A stretch of DNA of 64,000 nucleotides. Origin: CAMDPA01 sp965223035. GTDB lineage: Bacteria > Pseudomonadota > Alphaproteobacteria > Rhizobiales > Hyphomicrobiaceae. Where the stretch lies: assembly GCA_965223035.1 (NCBI GenBank), contig OZ244980.1, forward strand, positions 3,906,001 through 3,970,000. Reading direction: 5' to 3'. Shown piece after piece: positions 25,755 through 34,719 of this stretch. The notes below the pieces were generated by a model that worked only from the letters and a program-made list of their open reading frames with translations, was not told the DNA's origin and made no database searches. The position numbers and the translations under genes were made by a program. Within the stretch, counting starts at the first letter, position 1. Each line of letters begins with the position of its first letter.

Positions 25755-27305
25755 ATGGATTTATTCGACGGATTTGCACGCGGCGTCATTGAGGCAAACG
25801 GTGAGCGTCGTACGCTCGAACAGCAGGCGATGCCGCAGGCCGCTTTTCTGCGCGAGGCGGCGGTGGCCCGATCGCATTGGTTTGCCCATGACGGGTCAAA
25901 GATTTTCCTCGGCGTCGTGGGCGGCACATCGACGGCGGATCAGCAGTCCGGCCGCTTTGCAATTCAGGGCGGCATGCCAATCGGGTTTGGGGACGACACA
26001 CATTTTCTGACGGTCGCCGGTTCGCGTGCCGGCAAGGGGCGCAGCGTGATCATCCCAACGTTGTTGACGTATGACGGCCCCGTTTTTGGAGTGGACCCGA
26101 AGAGTGAATTGGCCAACGTCACGACCCGGGCGCGTCTGGAAAGGGGCCATCACGTTTTCTGTCCGGACCCCTTTTCGAACACGCGGGGACCGGCGGCAAA
26201 GTGCCGGGCGCGATACAATCCAATGACAATCCTCAGGCCCGGGTCGCCGACCCTAATCGAAGACGCCGGGCTCATTACCGAGGCACTGGTCGTCGAGAAC
26301 GCGAGCCAGCACGATCCGCACTGGGACGAAAGCGCGACGGGTCTCATTCAAGGCGTCATCCTGCTGGTGGCGACCGACCAGTTGTATGAAGGCAGGCGGA
26401 CACTGCCGGTCGTTCGCGACCTCATCGCCGGACAGGCGACAAGTGGCGGCGAGACGGGCATGGACGTGCTCGACGCGCAGATGCGCGCCAATAATGCCGC
26501 CGACCTCATCGTAAGGCAGCGGATCGTCGACGCCGCAGAGGACTTTTTCGCGAAACCCGATGATGAGCGCGGCTCGGTGCTTTCCAATGCACGGCGGCAC
26601 TTGCGCTTTCTCGGCCTGCCGCAGATCCGAGATTCTCTGAGCGGCCACGACTTCGATTTGTCGGAACTCAAGACTGGCAGAGACGGACGGCCGGTGACGA
26701 TCTTCCTGTGTCTACCCGCCATGCGCATGGGCACGTGTAATCGATGGCTTCGGTTGTTCTTAAACCTGGCGCTTGCGGCCATGGAAACAACGCCGGGTAA
26801 ACCCGAGCCGCCGGTACTGTTCGCGCTTGACGAGTTTCCAGTGCTCGGGCGCATGAAATCACTTGAAGATGCTGCCGGCCAGATCGCGGGCTTTGGCGCA
26901 CGGCTTTGGCCGGTGATCCAGGACCTGGGTCAGCTCAAGGCGCTTTATCGTGACCGGTGGCAAACCTTCATGGGTAATGCTGGCGCGGTTCAGTTCTTCG
27001 GGCTCAACGATCTCGAAACACTCGAATGGGTCTCCAAGCGCCTCGGTCAAACCAGCCTGATCGTGCGCAACAAGTCTGAAGTTTCAGATCAGGACGCGAC
27101 GCGGTCAGGCCGTGTCGGGGCGACCTGGTCTGTGCAGACGCAGCCGTTGCTGACTGTCGAAGAAGCAGCACGCTTGTTTGGTCGTCACGATGTCCAGGCG
27201 CGCCAACTGGTGCTCTTTTCAAGCTTCGATCCCGTCGTCTTGCAACGGGTCAACTACGACAGTCACGCCATGTTCGAGGGGCTCTTCGATGCGACGGGTT
27301 TCTGA
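25755..27305 (+). CDS. VirD4/TraG-type coupling protein lacking membrane helices
   Basis: 516 residues. The ATPase domain has Walker A TVAGSRAGKGRSVIIPTLL (about 86-104), VFGVDPKSELANVT just after it, and Walker B VLFALDEFPVLG (about 355-366), with GFGARLWPVIQDLGQLKALY downstream as in TraG/VirD4. The N-terminal transmembrane pair of classical coupling proteins is missing; the protein begins as a soluble domain. The two downstream genes, overlapping in series, encode small membrane proteins that could supply the anchor. It would bring the relaxase-DNA complex to a secretion channel provided by another element. Confidence 0.88.
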   Translation: MDLFDGFARGVIEANGERRTLEQQAMPQAAFLREAAVARSHWFAHDGSKIFLGVVGGTSTADQQSGRFAIQGGMPIGFGDDTHFLTVAGSRAGKGRSVIIPTLLTYDGPVFGVDPKSELANVTTRARLERGHHVFCPDPFSNTRGPAAKCRARYNPMTILRPGSPTLIEDAGLITEALVVENASQHDPHWDESATGLIQGVILLVATDQLYEGRRTLPVVRDLIAGQATSGGETGMDVLDAQMRANNAADLIVRQRIVDAAEDFFAKPDDERGSVLSNARRHLRFLGLPQIRDSLSGHDFDLSELKTGRDGRPVTIFLCLPAMRMGTCNRWLRLFLNLALAAMETTPGKPEPPVLFALDEFPVLGRMKSLEDAAGQIAGFGARLWPVIQDLGQLKALYRDRWQTFMGNAGAVQFFGLNDLETLEWVSKRLGQTSLIVRNKSEVSDQDATRSGRVGATWSVQTQPLLTVEEAARLFGRHDVQARQLVLFSSFDPVVLQRVNYDSHAMFEGLFDATGF

Positions 27306-27921
27306 TATCCGGCTGGATCGACGTGGTCGTGATGTCGCCGTTGTAACGGCGACGTTGCGCTCGCCTGAATTTGCGCATGCTTTGCGCGGTGTCGGCCAGA
27401 CCGGCGTGTTTGCGGTCTGGACCGGTGTCACGATCGTGCTCTCCCTATTGGCGTGGCTGGGCGCCTTCGGCGATACCGCCCATGCGTTTGTTCGCTTATG
27501 CATCGCCTCGGCGGTCACACTCTGGATCGCCCATAACGCCAACCGATGGTGGCAAGACCACAGCCGAACGACGCGCGACGACCTTGTCGTCACCTGTGAC
27601 CCCAAACGCATCCGTATCGACGGACCGGATGCCAACTTTCTCCTTCAGCGGAATGGAAACGATGTCCGGTTCAGCTCTCGCCCGCACGTCGCAGGTGTTC
27701 AAGAAGAGCGTGATGAACGATGGCTTGGCCATCCAATCGGCTACGCTTATCGCGACGCGTGGGAGATCTGGATCGAAGCCGGTCTCGATGTTGAACGGGT
27801 CGTTGCGGTTTGGAATGAGCAGGATGCGCGCGCGATCGTTCGCTATTTGACCGAAGCAAATTTGTTGGCCGCGCACGGGGACGATGCGGCCTTCGAACCA
27901 AACCGCCGGGAGCCAGCCTGA
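27289..27921 (+). CDS. membrane protein downstream of coupling protein, 210 aa
   Basis: The protein starts MRRVSDIRLDRRGRDVAVVT. Two hydrophobic segments, VFAVWTGVTIVLSLLAWLGA and AFVRLCIASAVTLWIA (about residues 38-75), are followed by a soluble domain containing DDLVVTCDPKRIRIDG and AYRDAWEIWIEAGLDVERVV. The ATG at 27289 has GAGGGG upstream and overlaps the coupling-protein stop by 17 bases. No family recognised. The overlap and topology suggest a membrane partner of the coupling protein. Confidence 0.7.
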   Translation: MRRVSDIRLDRRGRDVAVVTATLRSPEFAHALRGVGQTGVFAVWTGVTIVLSLLAWLGAFGDTAHAFVRLCIASAVTLWIAHNANRWWQDHSRTTRDDLVVTCDPKRIRIDGPDANFLLQRNGNDVRFSSRPHVAGVQEERDERWLGHPIGYAYRDAWEIWIEAGLDVERVVAVWNEQDARAIVRYLTEANLLAAHGDDAAFEPNRREPA

Positions 27922-28334
27922 TGATGGATCGCAAGCTCGGCTCGAATGCGTACTATTTCCTGGCTGTCTTTATGTGGGTCATCGCCTGGTGGTGGATCGG
28001 TCTCGTCGATGGCGAACCAGCGGGTACGGCGGTCGGCATGCTGTTTGCGTTCATGGGATGGGCCTACGCCATTGGCGGCATCGGCACGGCCGTTCCTCGT
28101 CCATCACCGTTCACGAGCGGCATCGGACGAATCGCTTGGGCGCTCAGGCCGCGGCCCTGGGTCTTGTGGTGGGCTGGGATCATATTGACGGTTCAAATTC
28201 TGGGCGCGCCGATGGTGCTGTGGAACTATGGCGGTGGACGCTGTCAGTACATCGATTGGCATTTTGATGCGCACTGGCGGCCGGCACACGGCGATGGGCC
28301 GTTCGCCGGATGCCGTGCATTCGTTGGACGGTAG
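27921..28334 (+). CDS. membrane protein, 137 aa
   Basis: Trp-rich with about three hydrophobic segments: YYFLAVFMWVIAWWWIGLV, AVGMLFAFMGWAYAIGGIG and WVLWWAGIILTVQILGAPMV. The C-terminus GGGRCQYIDWHFDAHWRPAH may be periplasmic. The ATG overlaps the preceding stop (TGATG). No family recognised. It ends the three-gene coupling-protein operon. Confidence 0.65.
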   Translation: MMDRKLGSNAYYFLAVFMWVIAWWWIGLVDGEPAGTAVGMLFAFMGWAYAIGGIGTAVPRPSPFTSGIGRIAWALRPRPWVLWWAGIILTVQILGAPMVLWNYGGGRCQYIDWHFDAHWRPAHGDGPFAGCRAFVGR

Positions 28335-28347
28335 ATCATAGCGCAGT

Positions 28348-29343
28348 CTAACGATTCAGTATGCGTTCGTAGAGTGGGTCCAAGTGACCGTAGGTTCGCG
28401 TTCGAAACCGAAGCTTTCTCGCTCGGCGAACAGACGCCTCGAACACCGCATGCAATCTGTCTGGTTCGGTGAAATAGAATTTGAACCAGTCGGACCGACC
28501 AAAGCCGCAGAATGTTAGGATGTATTTGAGAAATAGATCCAACGCATCATCATCGAACACATCGCGGTCGCGAAGCTCCCACACTTTGAGGAACCAAGAG
28601 TTCATCTTGTGAAGCGCATCGGATGAGACGCGGCTGCCATCTTCGCGGATCAGAATAAAATTTGCACCGTCCTTATGTTCGAGAACCGGGATGCCTTTGT
28701 AGGTCCAGTCCGCTGGCATGTAAGATGGTTGCTCAGCGAGTCTGAGGTCTATCCAGAACTGCTGATCGCAGACGTTACGGAAAGAGGCAAGCTCTTGTCC
28801 CGGTCCAATGCGCGCTTCCTTCGAGGACAGAATGTTTTCGACTTCGAGAAGTAGTAACAACACGCACGGGTAGAGCTGTTCTGAAATGGTATAGGTATCG
28901 AAGAACCGCCTCAGTCGCTCCACATTCAACCGGTCGGCGATCGGTTCGCCGGCAAAGATCTCGGCGAGAACCTCTATCGGGTCAACGACGGGAGTGTCGT
29001 AGCGAAAATGGGATGCAAAGTAGCGCTCACGGTCAAAGATTAACATGTCGATGGCATAGGCCACTTCAGCGCGACGACGATCACAATAGAGCCAGTAGTA
29101 GATGGCAATTGCGCCGATCGTGGCACCGCGGCCCTTGGACAGGCTGCTCGCAAGATTATGAAAGCTACCTTTATAGGTTATATTGGCACTCTCAAATGCG
29201 TCCGCAATCCAATCGTTGTGACCTTTTCCTGTTTCAGGTTTTCCCAACAGTTTCATTTGTCGAATGACGGCACGCTTGAACTGTTCGGCCTTGTCTTTGA
29301 TCGCGGGCTCGACCTCCTCGCGGAATCGGCTAAACGTAATCAC
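28348..29343 (-). CDS. unknown 331-aa protein
   Basis: No family recognised. It is a soluble, helix-rich product starting MITFSRFREEVEPAIKDKAE and including GKPETGKGHNDWIADAFESA and WIDLRLAEQPSYMPADWTYK. The C-terminal half carries LKYILTFCGFGRSDWFKFYF and a basic end (RRARKLRFRTRTYGH). There is no signal peptide or membrane segment. The length and lone position in the cargo part of the island would fit an abortive-infection or other defence function, but nothing in the sequence proves it. Confidence 0.7.
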   Translation of the reverse strand: MITFSRFREEVEPAIKDKAEQFKRAVIRQMKLLGKPETGKGHNDWIADAFESANITYKGSFHNLASSLSKGRGATIGAIAIYYWLYCDRRRAEVAYAIDMLIFDRERYFASHFRYDTPVVDPIEVLAEIFAGEPIADRLNVERLRRFFDTYTISEQLYPCVLLLLLEVENILSSKEARIGPGQELASFRNVCDQQFWIDLRLAEQPSYMPADWTYKGIPVLEHKDGANFILIREDGSRVSSDALHKMNSWFLKVWELRDRDVFDDDALDLFLKYILTFCGFGRSDWFKFYFTEPDRLHAVFEASVRRARKLRFRTRTYGHLDPLYERILNR

Positions 29344-29427
29344 TTGTTGTCCCTTTGTAGCTGCTTACATCGGTGGTTCAGGGAGCTGGTGCTTGCGCAG
29401 CGCACGTCCATCGATAAAGTAGCGAGC

Positions 29428-30033
29428 CTATCGAATATGACCTGTTGTTGCATCGCGGCGAAGGATCGCCGGACCATCTGCTCGATGAAGGATGCCGCGA
29501 GTATACCATCTCTCAGCAACGACACTGCCGGTCGAGGCGTCAAATTCTAAGGATGCAGGACCGTCAAGGCGGTGCATCAACCCCTCGACATAATATGACC
29601 TTGCGACTTCGCGCCGTGTAACGGAATTATAGTTGATCACGGCAGGGAGATCATTGTTGCGGTGCACTTGGCCATCCTGGAGCCAGACCTCGCGCAGGAG
29701 GCCACCGGTGCTGGCGTCGTAGGCGACGACCGCGGGTCCATCATCTCGATGTGGTGTGCCGGCCTTGAACCACTCCTGCTGAATGACAATGCCGGTGTTG
29801 GCGCTGCGACGAACAACTGCTGGACCGAACGCATTATTTAGTTTTCCATTCTGCCACCAAAACTCAGAAAGAACGATCTTATTATCGCCTGATATTTCTC
29901 TTGTTACAAAATTTACGATCGTATTTTGCTTAGGCACATCAAAATATACAATATTTATCCAGCAGCCGAAATGCATTTTTTCGATTTGGCGATTGGTCAG
30001 CGGAACTTCCCAAGAGTTCCCCATTCTGCCCAA
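29428..30033 (-). CDS. repeat protein with HRxDGPA units (MORN/YwqK-antitoxin-like)
   Basis: 201 residues with at least four repeats of about 33 residues built on W[YF]xxGxxHRxDGPAxxxxDxxTG. Examples are EWFKAGTPHRDDGPAVVAYD, EVWLQDGQVHRNNDLPAVIN, YYVEGLMHRLDGPASLEFD and RWYTRGILHRADGPAILRRD. This is the repeat type of MORN-like and YwqK-type antitoxin proteins. The toxin partner is not evident. The base composition at its 5' end is AT-richer than its neighbours, and the start is uncertain because no good ribosome site precedes 30033. Confidence 0.65.
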   Translation of the reverse strand: MGRMGNSWEVPLTNRQIEKMHFGCWINIVYFDVPKQNTIVNFVTREISGDNKIVLSEFWWQNGKLNNAFGPAVVRRSANTGIVIQQEWFKAGTPHRDDGPAVVAYDASTGGLLREVWLQDGQVHRNNDLPAVINYNSVTRREVARSYYVEGLMHRLDGPASLEFDASTGSVVAERWYTRGILHRADGPAILRRDATTGHIR

Positions 30034-30165
30034 TAGAAGTTCCCAATGGCAAGTGGCAGCGTGCTCCTGCGTAATCGACGCATAAAGGAGACGCGAAATG
30101 AGTATCGTGAAAATCGTTCACAAAGACCTCCAGACCGCCCTACGCGAGAAGACAAGGAGGTCGCC

Positions 30166-30498
30166 ATGACGCATTGGCAACGAGCTTGGCCAAAGCAGGC
30201 TGAGCGAGCCCAAGTGGCAAGCCCTGATGGCGTGTCGGAACTACGAGCAAGCGCCGATCCGAAGCCGGCGCAACCAATGCCTCGCAATGAGACCGAACGC
30301 CTATTGAACACGCAGGAGGCGGCTGACTTTCTTCGCCTCTCCGATCGCACATTGGAGCGCATGCGCGTGACTGGAACGGGACCCCTCTACCGAAAACTCG
30401 GCCCCGGGCTCCGGGCGCGCGTGGTCTACCGCATGGCGGACCTGTGTGCCTGGCTCGACCAAGGTACGCATCAAAGCACTTCCGAGTATGGCCGCTGA
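30166..30498 (+). CDS. helix-turn-helix (excisionase/AlpA-like) regulator
   Basis: About 110 residues. The C-terminal half is a MerR-like winged helix of the excisionase family: LLNTQEAADFLRLSDRTLER, MRVTGTGPLYRKLGPGLRAR and VVYRMADLCAWLDQ. The ATG at 30166 has AAGGAGG 5 bases upstream; the open frame upstream to 30046 has no ribosome site. In integrated elements such proteins direct excision or activate transfer genes, so it is a candidate for controlling the integrase at 34720, although it is 4 kb away. Confidence 0.8.
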   Translation: MTHWQRAWPKQAERAQVASPDGVSELRASADPKPAQPMPRNETERLLNTQEAADFLRLSDRTLERMRVTGTGPLYRKLGPGLRARVVYRMADLCAWLDQGTHQSTSEYGR

Positions 30499-30601
30499 TC
30501 GGGCGGCCGTCGGGCGGCACCATTCACCCATTCGCACATCGCACGAAGCCTCCGGGCGCAATCTCTAGCCCGGGCGGTCCGTGACTACGGAGGATATCTC
30601 C

Positions 30602-31768
30602 ATGAAAGACGACGATCCAGACCTCGGCCCCTACCGCAAAATGTATGAAGAATATCCGGGCCAGGAAGAAAAGCCGACCGGCCCCGAGCATCGCTTCAAT
30701 ACCGCGATCAAGCTCTTAGCCGGCGGGGCGGCGATCTCAACTTATTTTGGCGTCACTGCCATTTTGCCGGGACAAGGTGTTTCGCATACCGCGTTGACAC
30801 TTTTTCTCCCGGTCTTGACCGGGGGGCTGACCTATCTCGGCCACAAGGCGACGTTTCTGCTTGGGGCCAAGCAGGCAGCTGCCGGTGACATGGTGGCAAC
30901 GGCTCTTTGCGTTGGCTGGTTCACGCTCAACACAGTCGTCGTGGGAACGATTGGTTTTGCTGGAGTCAGTCGCGACCTGGTCGAAAGTGCGGTAGCGCGC
31001 AAACCTGCACAAGAGATCGTCGCCGTGAGCCGGTCGATCGGCGAGCAGGCAGGAGTGGCCAAGGGCGTCGTTCCGTTGATGCGGAAGGCCGGCGCTGAGT
31101 TTCAAGGCTACGCCACCTGCGAATTGCAAGGCTGCTATAGTGGACGTCCGGGACGTGGTCCGGAAGTGGCAACTCTAACGTCACTCGCGCAGAAATTCGG
31201 TCATGTCGTTGGGCTGTTTGCGCAGGCAGATGCGCCGCAAAAAGCCCGCGCAAAGCGACTTGAGAACCTGGCGTCGACCTACGAGGCAGCTCTGACGAAA
31301 GGCGGTGCGACGGGCGCCAACCGCGCCGTGCTCGTTCGGCTTTATTCGGAAGCCCAATCGCTTGCAACCCAGGCGGCTGCCGGCTTGCCAATGACGGCGG
31401 TCCTCGGTCTGGCACGTGACCTGCGCGGGCTTGCACCGTCTTTTTCACAAGGTGTGCGGGTTGATGTAGGCGGGCGCATGCGGGCCGTTGCAGACGAGCT
31501 TGAGCAGGCGATCCCGGCGAAACGGCAGTTTGTTCTGGCTCCGTTCCCAGAGCCATCTGGGATCTCGGTCGGCTGGCGACGCCTCGATCTGACCTGGGCG
31601 CTCATGGTGTTCATATATGGCCTGGAAGCTCTCGCCTTTGTCTTGTGGGTTCTGCTAGTCCGCGACTTCGTGCGGGGCCGTCGCGCTGCTGAGAGAGCAA
31701 GTCGCAAGTCCGTTAGACCTTCTGACCACGACGACAATGTCATTGGTGGCCCGGGACGGCGCTCATGA
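30602..31768 (+). CDS. unknown membrane protein, 388 aa
   Basis: The protein starts MKDDDPDLGPYRKMYEEYPG. Three hydrophobic segments are near the N-terminus (AIKLLAGGAAISTYFGVTAI; ALTLFLPVLTGGLTYLG; ATALCVGWFTLNTVVVGTIG), then comes a long helical, probably periplasmic domain with a CELQGC pair, and a last membrane segment LTWALMVFIYGLEALAFVLW before a basic cytoplasmic tail. The ATG at 30602 has GGAGG 8 bases upstream; a GTG at 30581 also opens the frame. No family recognised. It is coupled by overlap to the SprT-like gene, forming a two-gene unit. Confidence 0.7.
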   Translation: MKDDDPDLGPYRKMYEEYPGQEEKPTGPEHRFNTAIKLLAGGAAISTYFGVTAILPGQGVSHTALTLFLPVLTGGLTYLGHKATFLLGAKQAAAGDMVATALCVGWFTLNTVVVGTIGFAGVSRDLVESAVARKPAQEIVAVSRSIGEQAGVAKGVVPLMRKAGAEFQGYATCELQGCYSGRPGRGPEVATLTSLAQKFGHVVGLFAQADAPQKARAKRLENLASTYEAALTKGGATGANRAVLVRLYSEAQSLATQAAAGLPMTAVLGLARDLRGLAPSFSQGVRVDVGGRMRAVADELEQAIPAKRQFVLAPFPEPSGISVGWRRLDLTWALMVFIYGLEALAFVLWVLLVRDFVRGRRAAERASRKSVRPSDHDDNVIGGPGRRS

Positions 31769-32547
31769 TCCGGCATCTGGCAAAGTCATCTAGGCGAGGG
31801 GCGCTTGGTGCCCCTCGCTATCTCGCAGCTGCGGTCGGCTTGGTCGCGATACTCGCGGCGCTGCTTTGGGATGCGGATTGGTGGGAGCTGCGGGATCGGA
31901 TTGAACACATCAAACGAGCGATGTTTGGGCCCTACATAACGCCCGAATGCCGTCTTGACCCTGAAGGCTGTCGAAACCGTCCACCGGTGCCGTTCGCGCC
32001 CGTCGGCGCACCGATGTCTTCGGCAGAAGTGTGTCGAGACACGCCAGGTCTCAGGCTGCACTGTGAATTGCAGATCTTGTACCGCGATCTCAACAATGCG
32101 CTGTTCGGTGGGCGTCTGCCTCCGGCGGTCATCACGCTTCAGCGCGATATGCCGGACGCCGGTGGATACTTCGCGCATCGCCGCTTTCGGCGCTCCGACG
32201 GATCGCCAATCGATGAAATCGCGATCAATCCAAAAATCTTGAAGAGAGCTACGATGCGATACATCGCGTCCGTGGTTGTCCACGAAATGGTGCATCTGGA
32301 AGTCGCCCACTTTGGCAACCGGCATCGCGACGGGTCGCATGGCAAGGACTGGGGCCGGCGCATGCTGCGGGTGGGGCTTTATCCATCGTCGACCGGCAAA
32401 CCGGGAGGCGCAATGGTCGGCAACAGGATGAGCCATTATATCGTCGCGGATGGCCCATTTGATCGTTTCGCGCGCAGGCATCGGCTTATTGCCGGCCGGA
32501 AAGTCAGTATCGTCGAGCGGCACTCTGCGTTGAAGCAGGGCCCGTAG
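31765..32547 (+). CDS. membrane-anchored SprT-like metalloprotease
   Basis: 260 residues. One N-terminal membrane segment (YLAAAVGLVAILAALLW) is followed by a SprT-like domain with the zinc motif VVVHEMVHLEVAHFG (about 168-182) and the third-ligand region GSHGKDWGRRML, as in SprT/Spartan-type proteases. The block LYRDLNNALFGGRLPPAVIT preceding the active site is also typical. SprT proteins are normally soluble, so the membrane anchor is unusual; the Cys pair before the domain suggests a periplasmic location. It overlaps the upstream membrane-protein gene by 4 bases (ATGA). Possible roles are cell-envelope remodelling during transfer or processing of the partner protein. Confidence 0.78.
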   Translation: MIRHLAKSSRRGALGAPRYLAAAVGLVAILAALLWDADWWELRDRIEHIKRAMFGPYITPECRLDPEGCRNRPPVPFAPVGAPMSSAEVCRDTPGLRLHCELQILYRDLNNALFGGRLPPAVITLQRDMPDAGGYFAHRRFRRSDGSPIDEIAINPKILKRATMRYIASVVVHEMVHLEVAHFGNRHRDGSHGKDWGRRMLRVGLYPSSTGKPGGAMVGNRMSHYIVADGPFDRFARRHRLIAGRKVSIVERHSALKQGP

Positions 32548-32631
32548 CGTTGCCGAAGAAAGTTTCCGCGGTATGAGCCAATCGTCGCGGCCAATCCTTG
32601 ATAGAGCGGACGCACGGGCAAGCCGCTGTTC

Positions 32632-33144
32632 CTACAGGCCTCGACAAAGCGTGCTTAGTCGCGTTGGAGCACCCTTGCACCAAGGAGGCCGAGGCTCAGG
32701 TCGGAGCCTCATCCAATACTGATCGAGCACGCGCCCGATTACGATCCCACGGCCGTGCTGGCGATAGTAGATGTGGTGCGCCTCGGTTTTGTAGCGGCGG
32801 TAGTTGCGATCTTCTCGATAGGGCACGCGGCCGATTTCGGGCGTCTGTACGAGCATCTGGAATAACGCATGGAATGCTTCGGGATCGTGCTCGGGTTGGC
32901 GCTGTTCGATCAGCTTCATGTCGTTGCGCGCCATTGGCGAAAGCCAGTAGCGCGGTGGGGCATTGCGAGCGTATGTGCCCGCTAGTCCATATGGGGCAGG
33001 ATGGGCGAACCCGGCGGCGATGGCGTCATCGAAACGCTCGACGCGAACTGCCGTCGGCATCGCTCGCCAACGCGCTCGTTCGCTCTCTGTACGCGCCGGG
33101 CCAGGCATGATTTCGTCGTGAATCGAATGATCGGGGTCAGACAT
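32632..33144 (-). CDS. ParE-like toxin domain with an N-terminal extension
   Basis: 170 residues. From about residue 64 the sequence follows the ParE/RelE toxin pattern: PRYWLSPMARNDMKLIEQRQ, then QMLVQTPEIGRVPYREDRNY, then HHIYYRQHGRGIVIGRVLDQ. The preceding 60 residues (RAMPTAVRVERFDDAIAAGF) resemble the C-terminal helix of a ParD antitoxin, so this may be a fused antitoxin-toxin or a toxin with an inhibitory extension. No separate antitoxin gene adjoins it. AGGG lies 9 bases before the ATG. The C-terminal 20 residues are extra. Confidence 0.6.
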   Translation of the reverse strand: MSDPDHSIHDEIMPGPARTESERARWRAMPTAVRVERFDDAIAAGFAHPAPYGLAGTYARNAPPRYWLSPMARNDMKLIEQRQPEHDPEAFHALFQMLVQTPEIGRVPYREDRNYRRYKTEAHHIYYRQHGRGIVIGRVLDQYWMRLRPEPRPPWCKGAPTRLSTLCRGL

Positions 33145-33535
33145 TATTGCGCCCTACTGTTAGTTCGCAAATTGGCATACGCATTTGCAGCACTTGGAAG
33201 AACTGAGACGCAATGATGGACCGACAAAATGTCTGCATTCGGGTTGCTGACGGATGCGTTGTCTTCACTGACAGCGTTTAAGGAGATGACCCGCAACGGC
33301 CGTGAGCAGGTGCACCAAGACGTGGCCGCCGACACCCAACTTGCAGATTTGAGCGGATATCGATCGAAGGATGTAGGCGGTATTATCTTCTGTGCGACGC
33401 AATGGTAAAAGAGCAGCAGCGAGCGGAAGCCAAGCGCGAGTGGCCATGGCTCTCGTTCAATATTTCCGCGGAATTGGGGGGGGTGGGGAGAAGCCGCCTG
33501 CTTTCTCAGGAGCCCGCAAGGACAGGGTTAGTTCG
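33145..33535. other. gene-free stretch
   Basis: About 390 bases. Frames that open here belong to the upstream extension of the gene at 33536 or are short and featureless. A run of nine G lies at about 33477-33485. Confidence 0.45.
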
Positions 33536-34363
33536 ATGTCACTTCCGAAAATTACCGACGACTTTATTCGAGTTTCTCTCTTAGGAGCTGCCGCAGCATT
33601 TGTCGGCGCAGCAATCACTACTGCCGTGATCGGTCATGCCGCCAGTGCGACCGTGATGGTTGGCGGACTGTTGGTGTGCCTTATATTTCTCTACCTATCT
33701 CGTTTCAAACGCTTCAAAGGTTTTGGCGTTGAAGGCGAAATGTGGGAAGATAAAATGCAAGAGGCTGAGCGAGTTATAGACAGGCTGAACAAATTGGCCG
33801 CAGCCACAGCGGCGCCCACTTATCGGGCAATCGCCAGCGTTGGGCGTTGGACGTCAGCTCCAGATCCCAATGAGCTAGCATTGTTAGTTGATCCGCTAGA
33901 CAATGCTCTAAGGGATGCTGGCTTTAGTGAAGATCGAATCAACGATATTAAGGCTCCGGTACATATAATTAAGATGACGGATTTGCGTAGAGAGCGCGGC
34001 GGCGAAGAATTCGTCAAAGCAGTTGAGGCGATGATCAACAAGCGTGGCGAGCCGGTTGAGAAGTTTACGCAGCCTTACAATTCGGAAGCTCAAGAGGCAA
34101 TGGCAATCCAACGGCAGCAAGTCGACGAGCTAAAGAAACTGATTGCCGCAGCAAAGGTAGATTTGGGCCCATCAACCTACACGCTGGCCGCTGATAATAT
34201 TGAAAAGGCGATTAACGAAAACACCGAGCTGACAAAAGATGAACGCAATGAGCTAACCGATATTGCGGGCCCGATGCTGAGCGAGATGCGACAATACTTA
34301 ACGCAAAACAGGTGCTTACGTGCGGACATAAACCGACAAAGCTTGGCAAGACCCACTGATTGA
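33536..34363 (+). CDS. unknown protein with two N-terminal membrane helices, 275 aa
   Basis: The protein starts MSLPKITDDFIRVSLLGAAA. Hydrophobic segments LLGAAAAFVGAAITTAVIGH and ATVMVGGLLVCLIFLYLSRF are followed by a charged, mostly helical cytoplasmic domain with KGFGVEGEMWEDKMQEAERV and TQPYNSEAQEAMAIQRQQVD. This topology recalls membrane-tethered effectors in some defence loci, but no catalytic motif is seen and no family is recognised. The ATG at 33536 is preferred to the upstream open frame at 33392, which contains a poly-Gly run coded by the G tract. Base composition is AT-richer than the island average, suggesting a separate origin. Confidence 0.65.
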   Translation: MSLPKITDDFIRVSLLGAAAAFVGAAITTAVIGHAASATVMVGGLLVCLIFLYLSRFKRFKGFGVEGEMWEDKMQEAERVIDRLNKLAAATAAPTYRAIASVGRWTSAPDPNELALLVDPLDNALRDAGFSEDRINDIKAPVHIIKMTDLRRERGGEEFVKAVEAMINKRGEPVEKFTQPYNSEAQEAMAIQRQQVDELKKLIAAAKVDLGPSTYTLAADNIEKAINENTELTKDERNELTDIAGPMLSEMRQYLTQNRCLRADINRQSLARPTD

Positions 34364-34719
34364 GAAAAGCTTAGCAGCGGTCGAACGAGTACATGCCTGT
34401 ACGACCCATTGCTAAACACCACACCCGTCAGAGCTGCCTTTAGCTCTGGACATACTCGACAGGGAAGGCCGCCTCTTCAAGGCAATATCGGTCAATGTCA
34501 ACATAGGTATAGGCTGCGCGCTTGTGCAGTGCATCCACTGATTGAAGCCTATCGGCCGGTTGTGGCCCGACGCTTAAGTCACCACAACTAATAGAATCGG
34601 CTCGATAATGAATGTGTAGCGGACCCAGGGGCCGAGCGCTGCGATCGGGGCCAACCAAATATCTTGGCTCGAGAATCTTTGCCACAAATGCGATGGTGAA
34701 CTGGCACCAGGTTGTCCCG
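34364..34719. other. gene-free region next to integrase gene
   Basis: About 355 bases between convergent genes. No credible frame, repeat or RNA gene was recognised. Confidence 0.45.
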
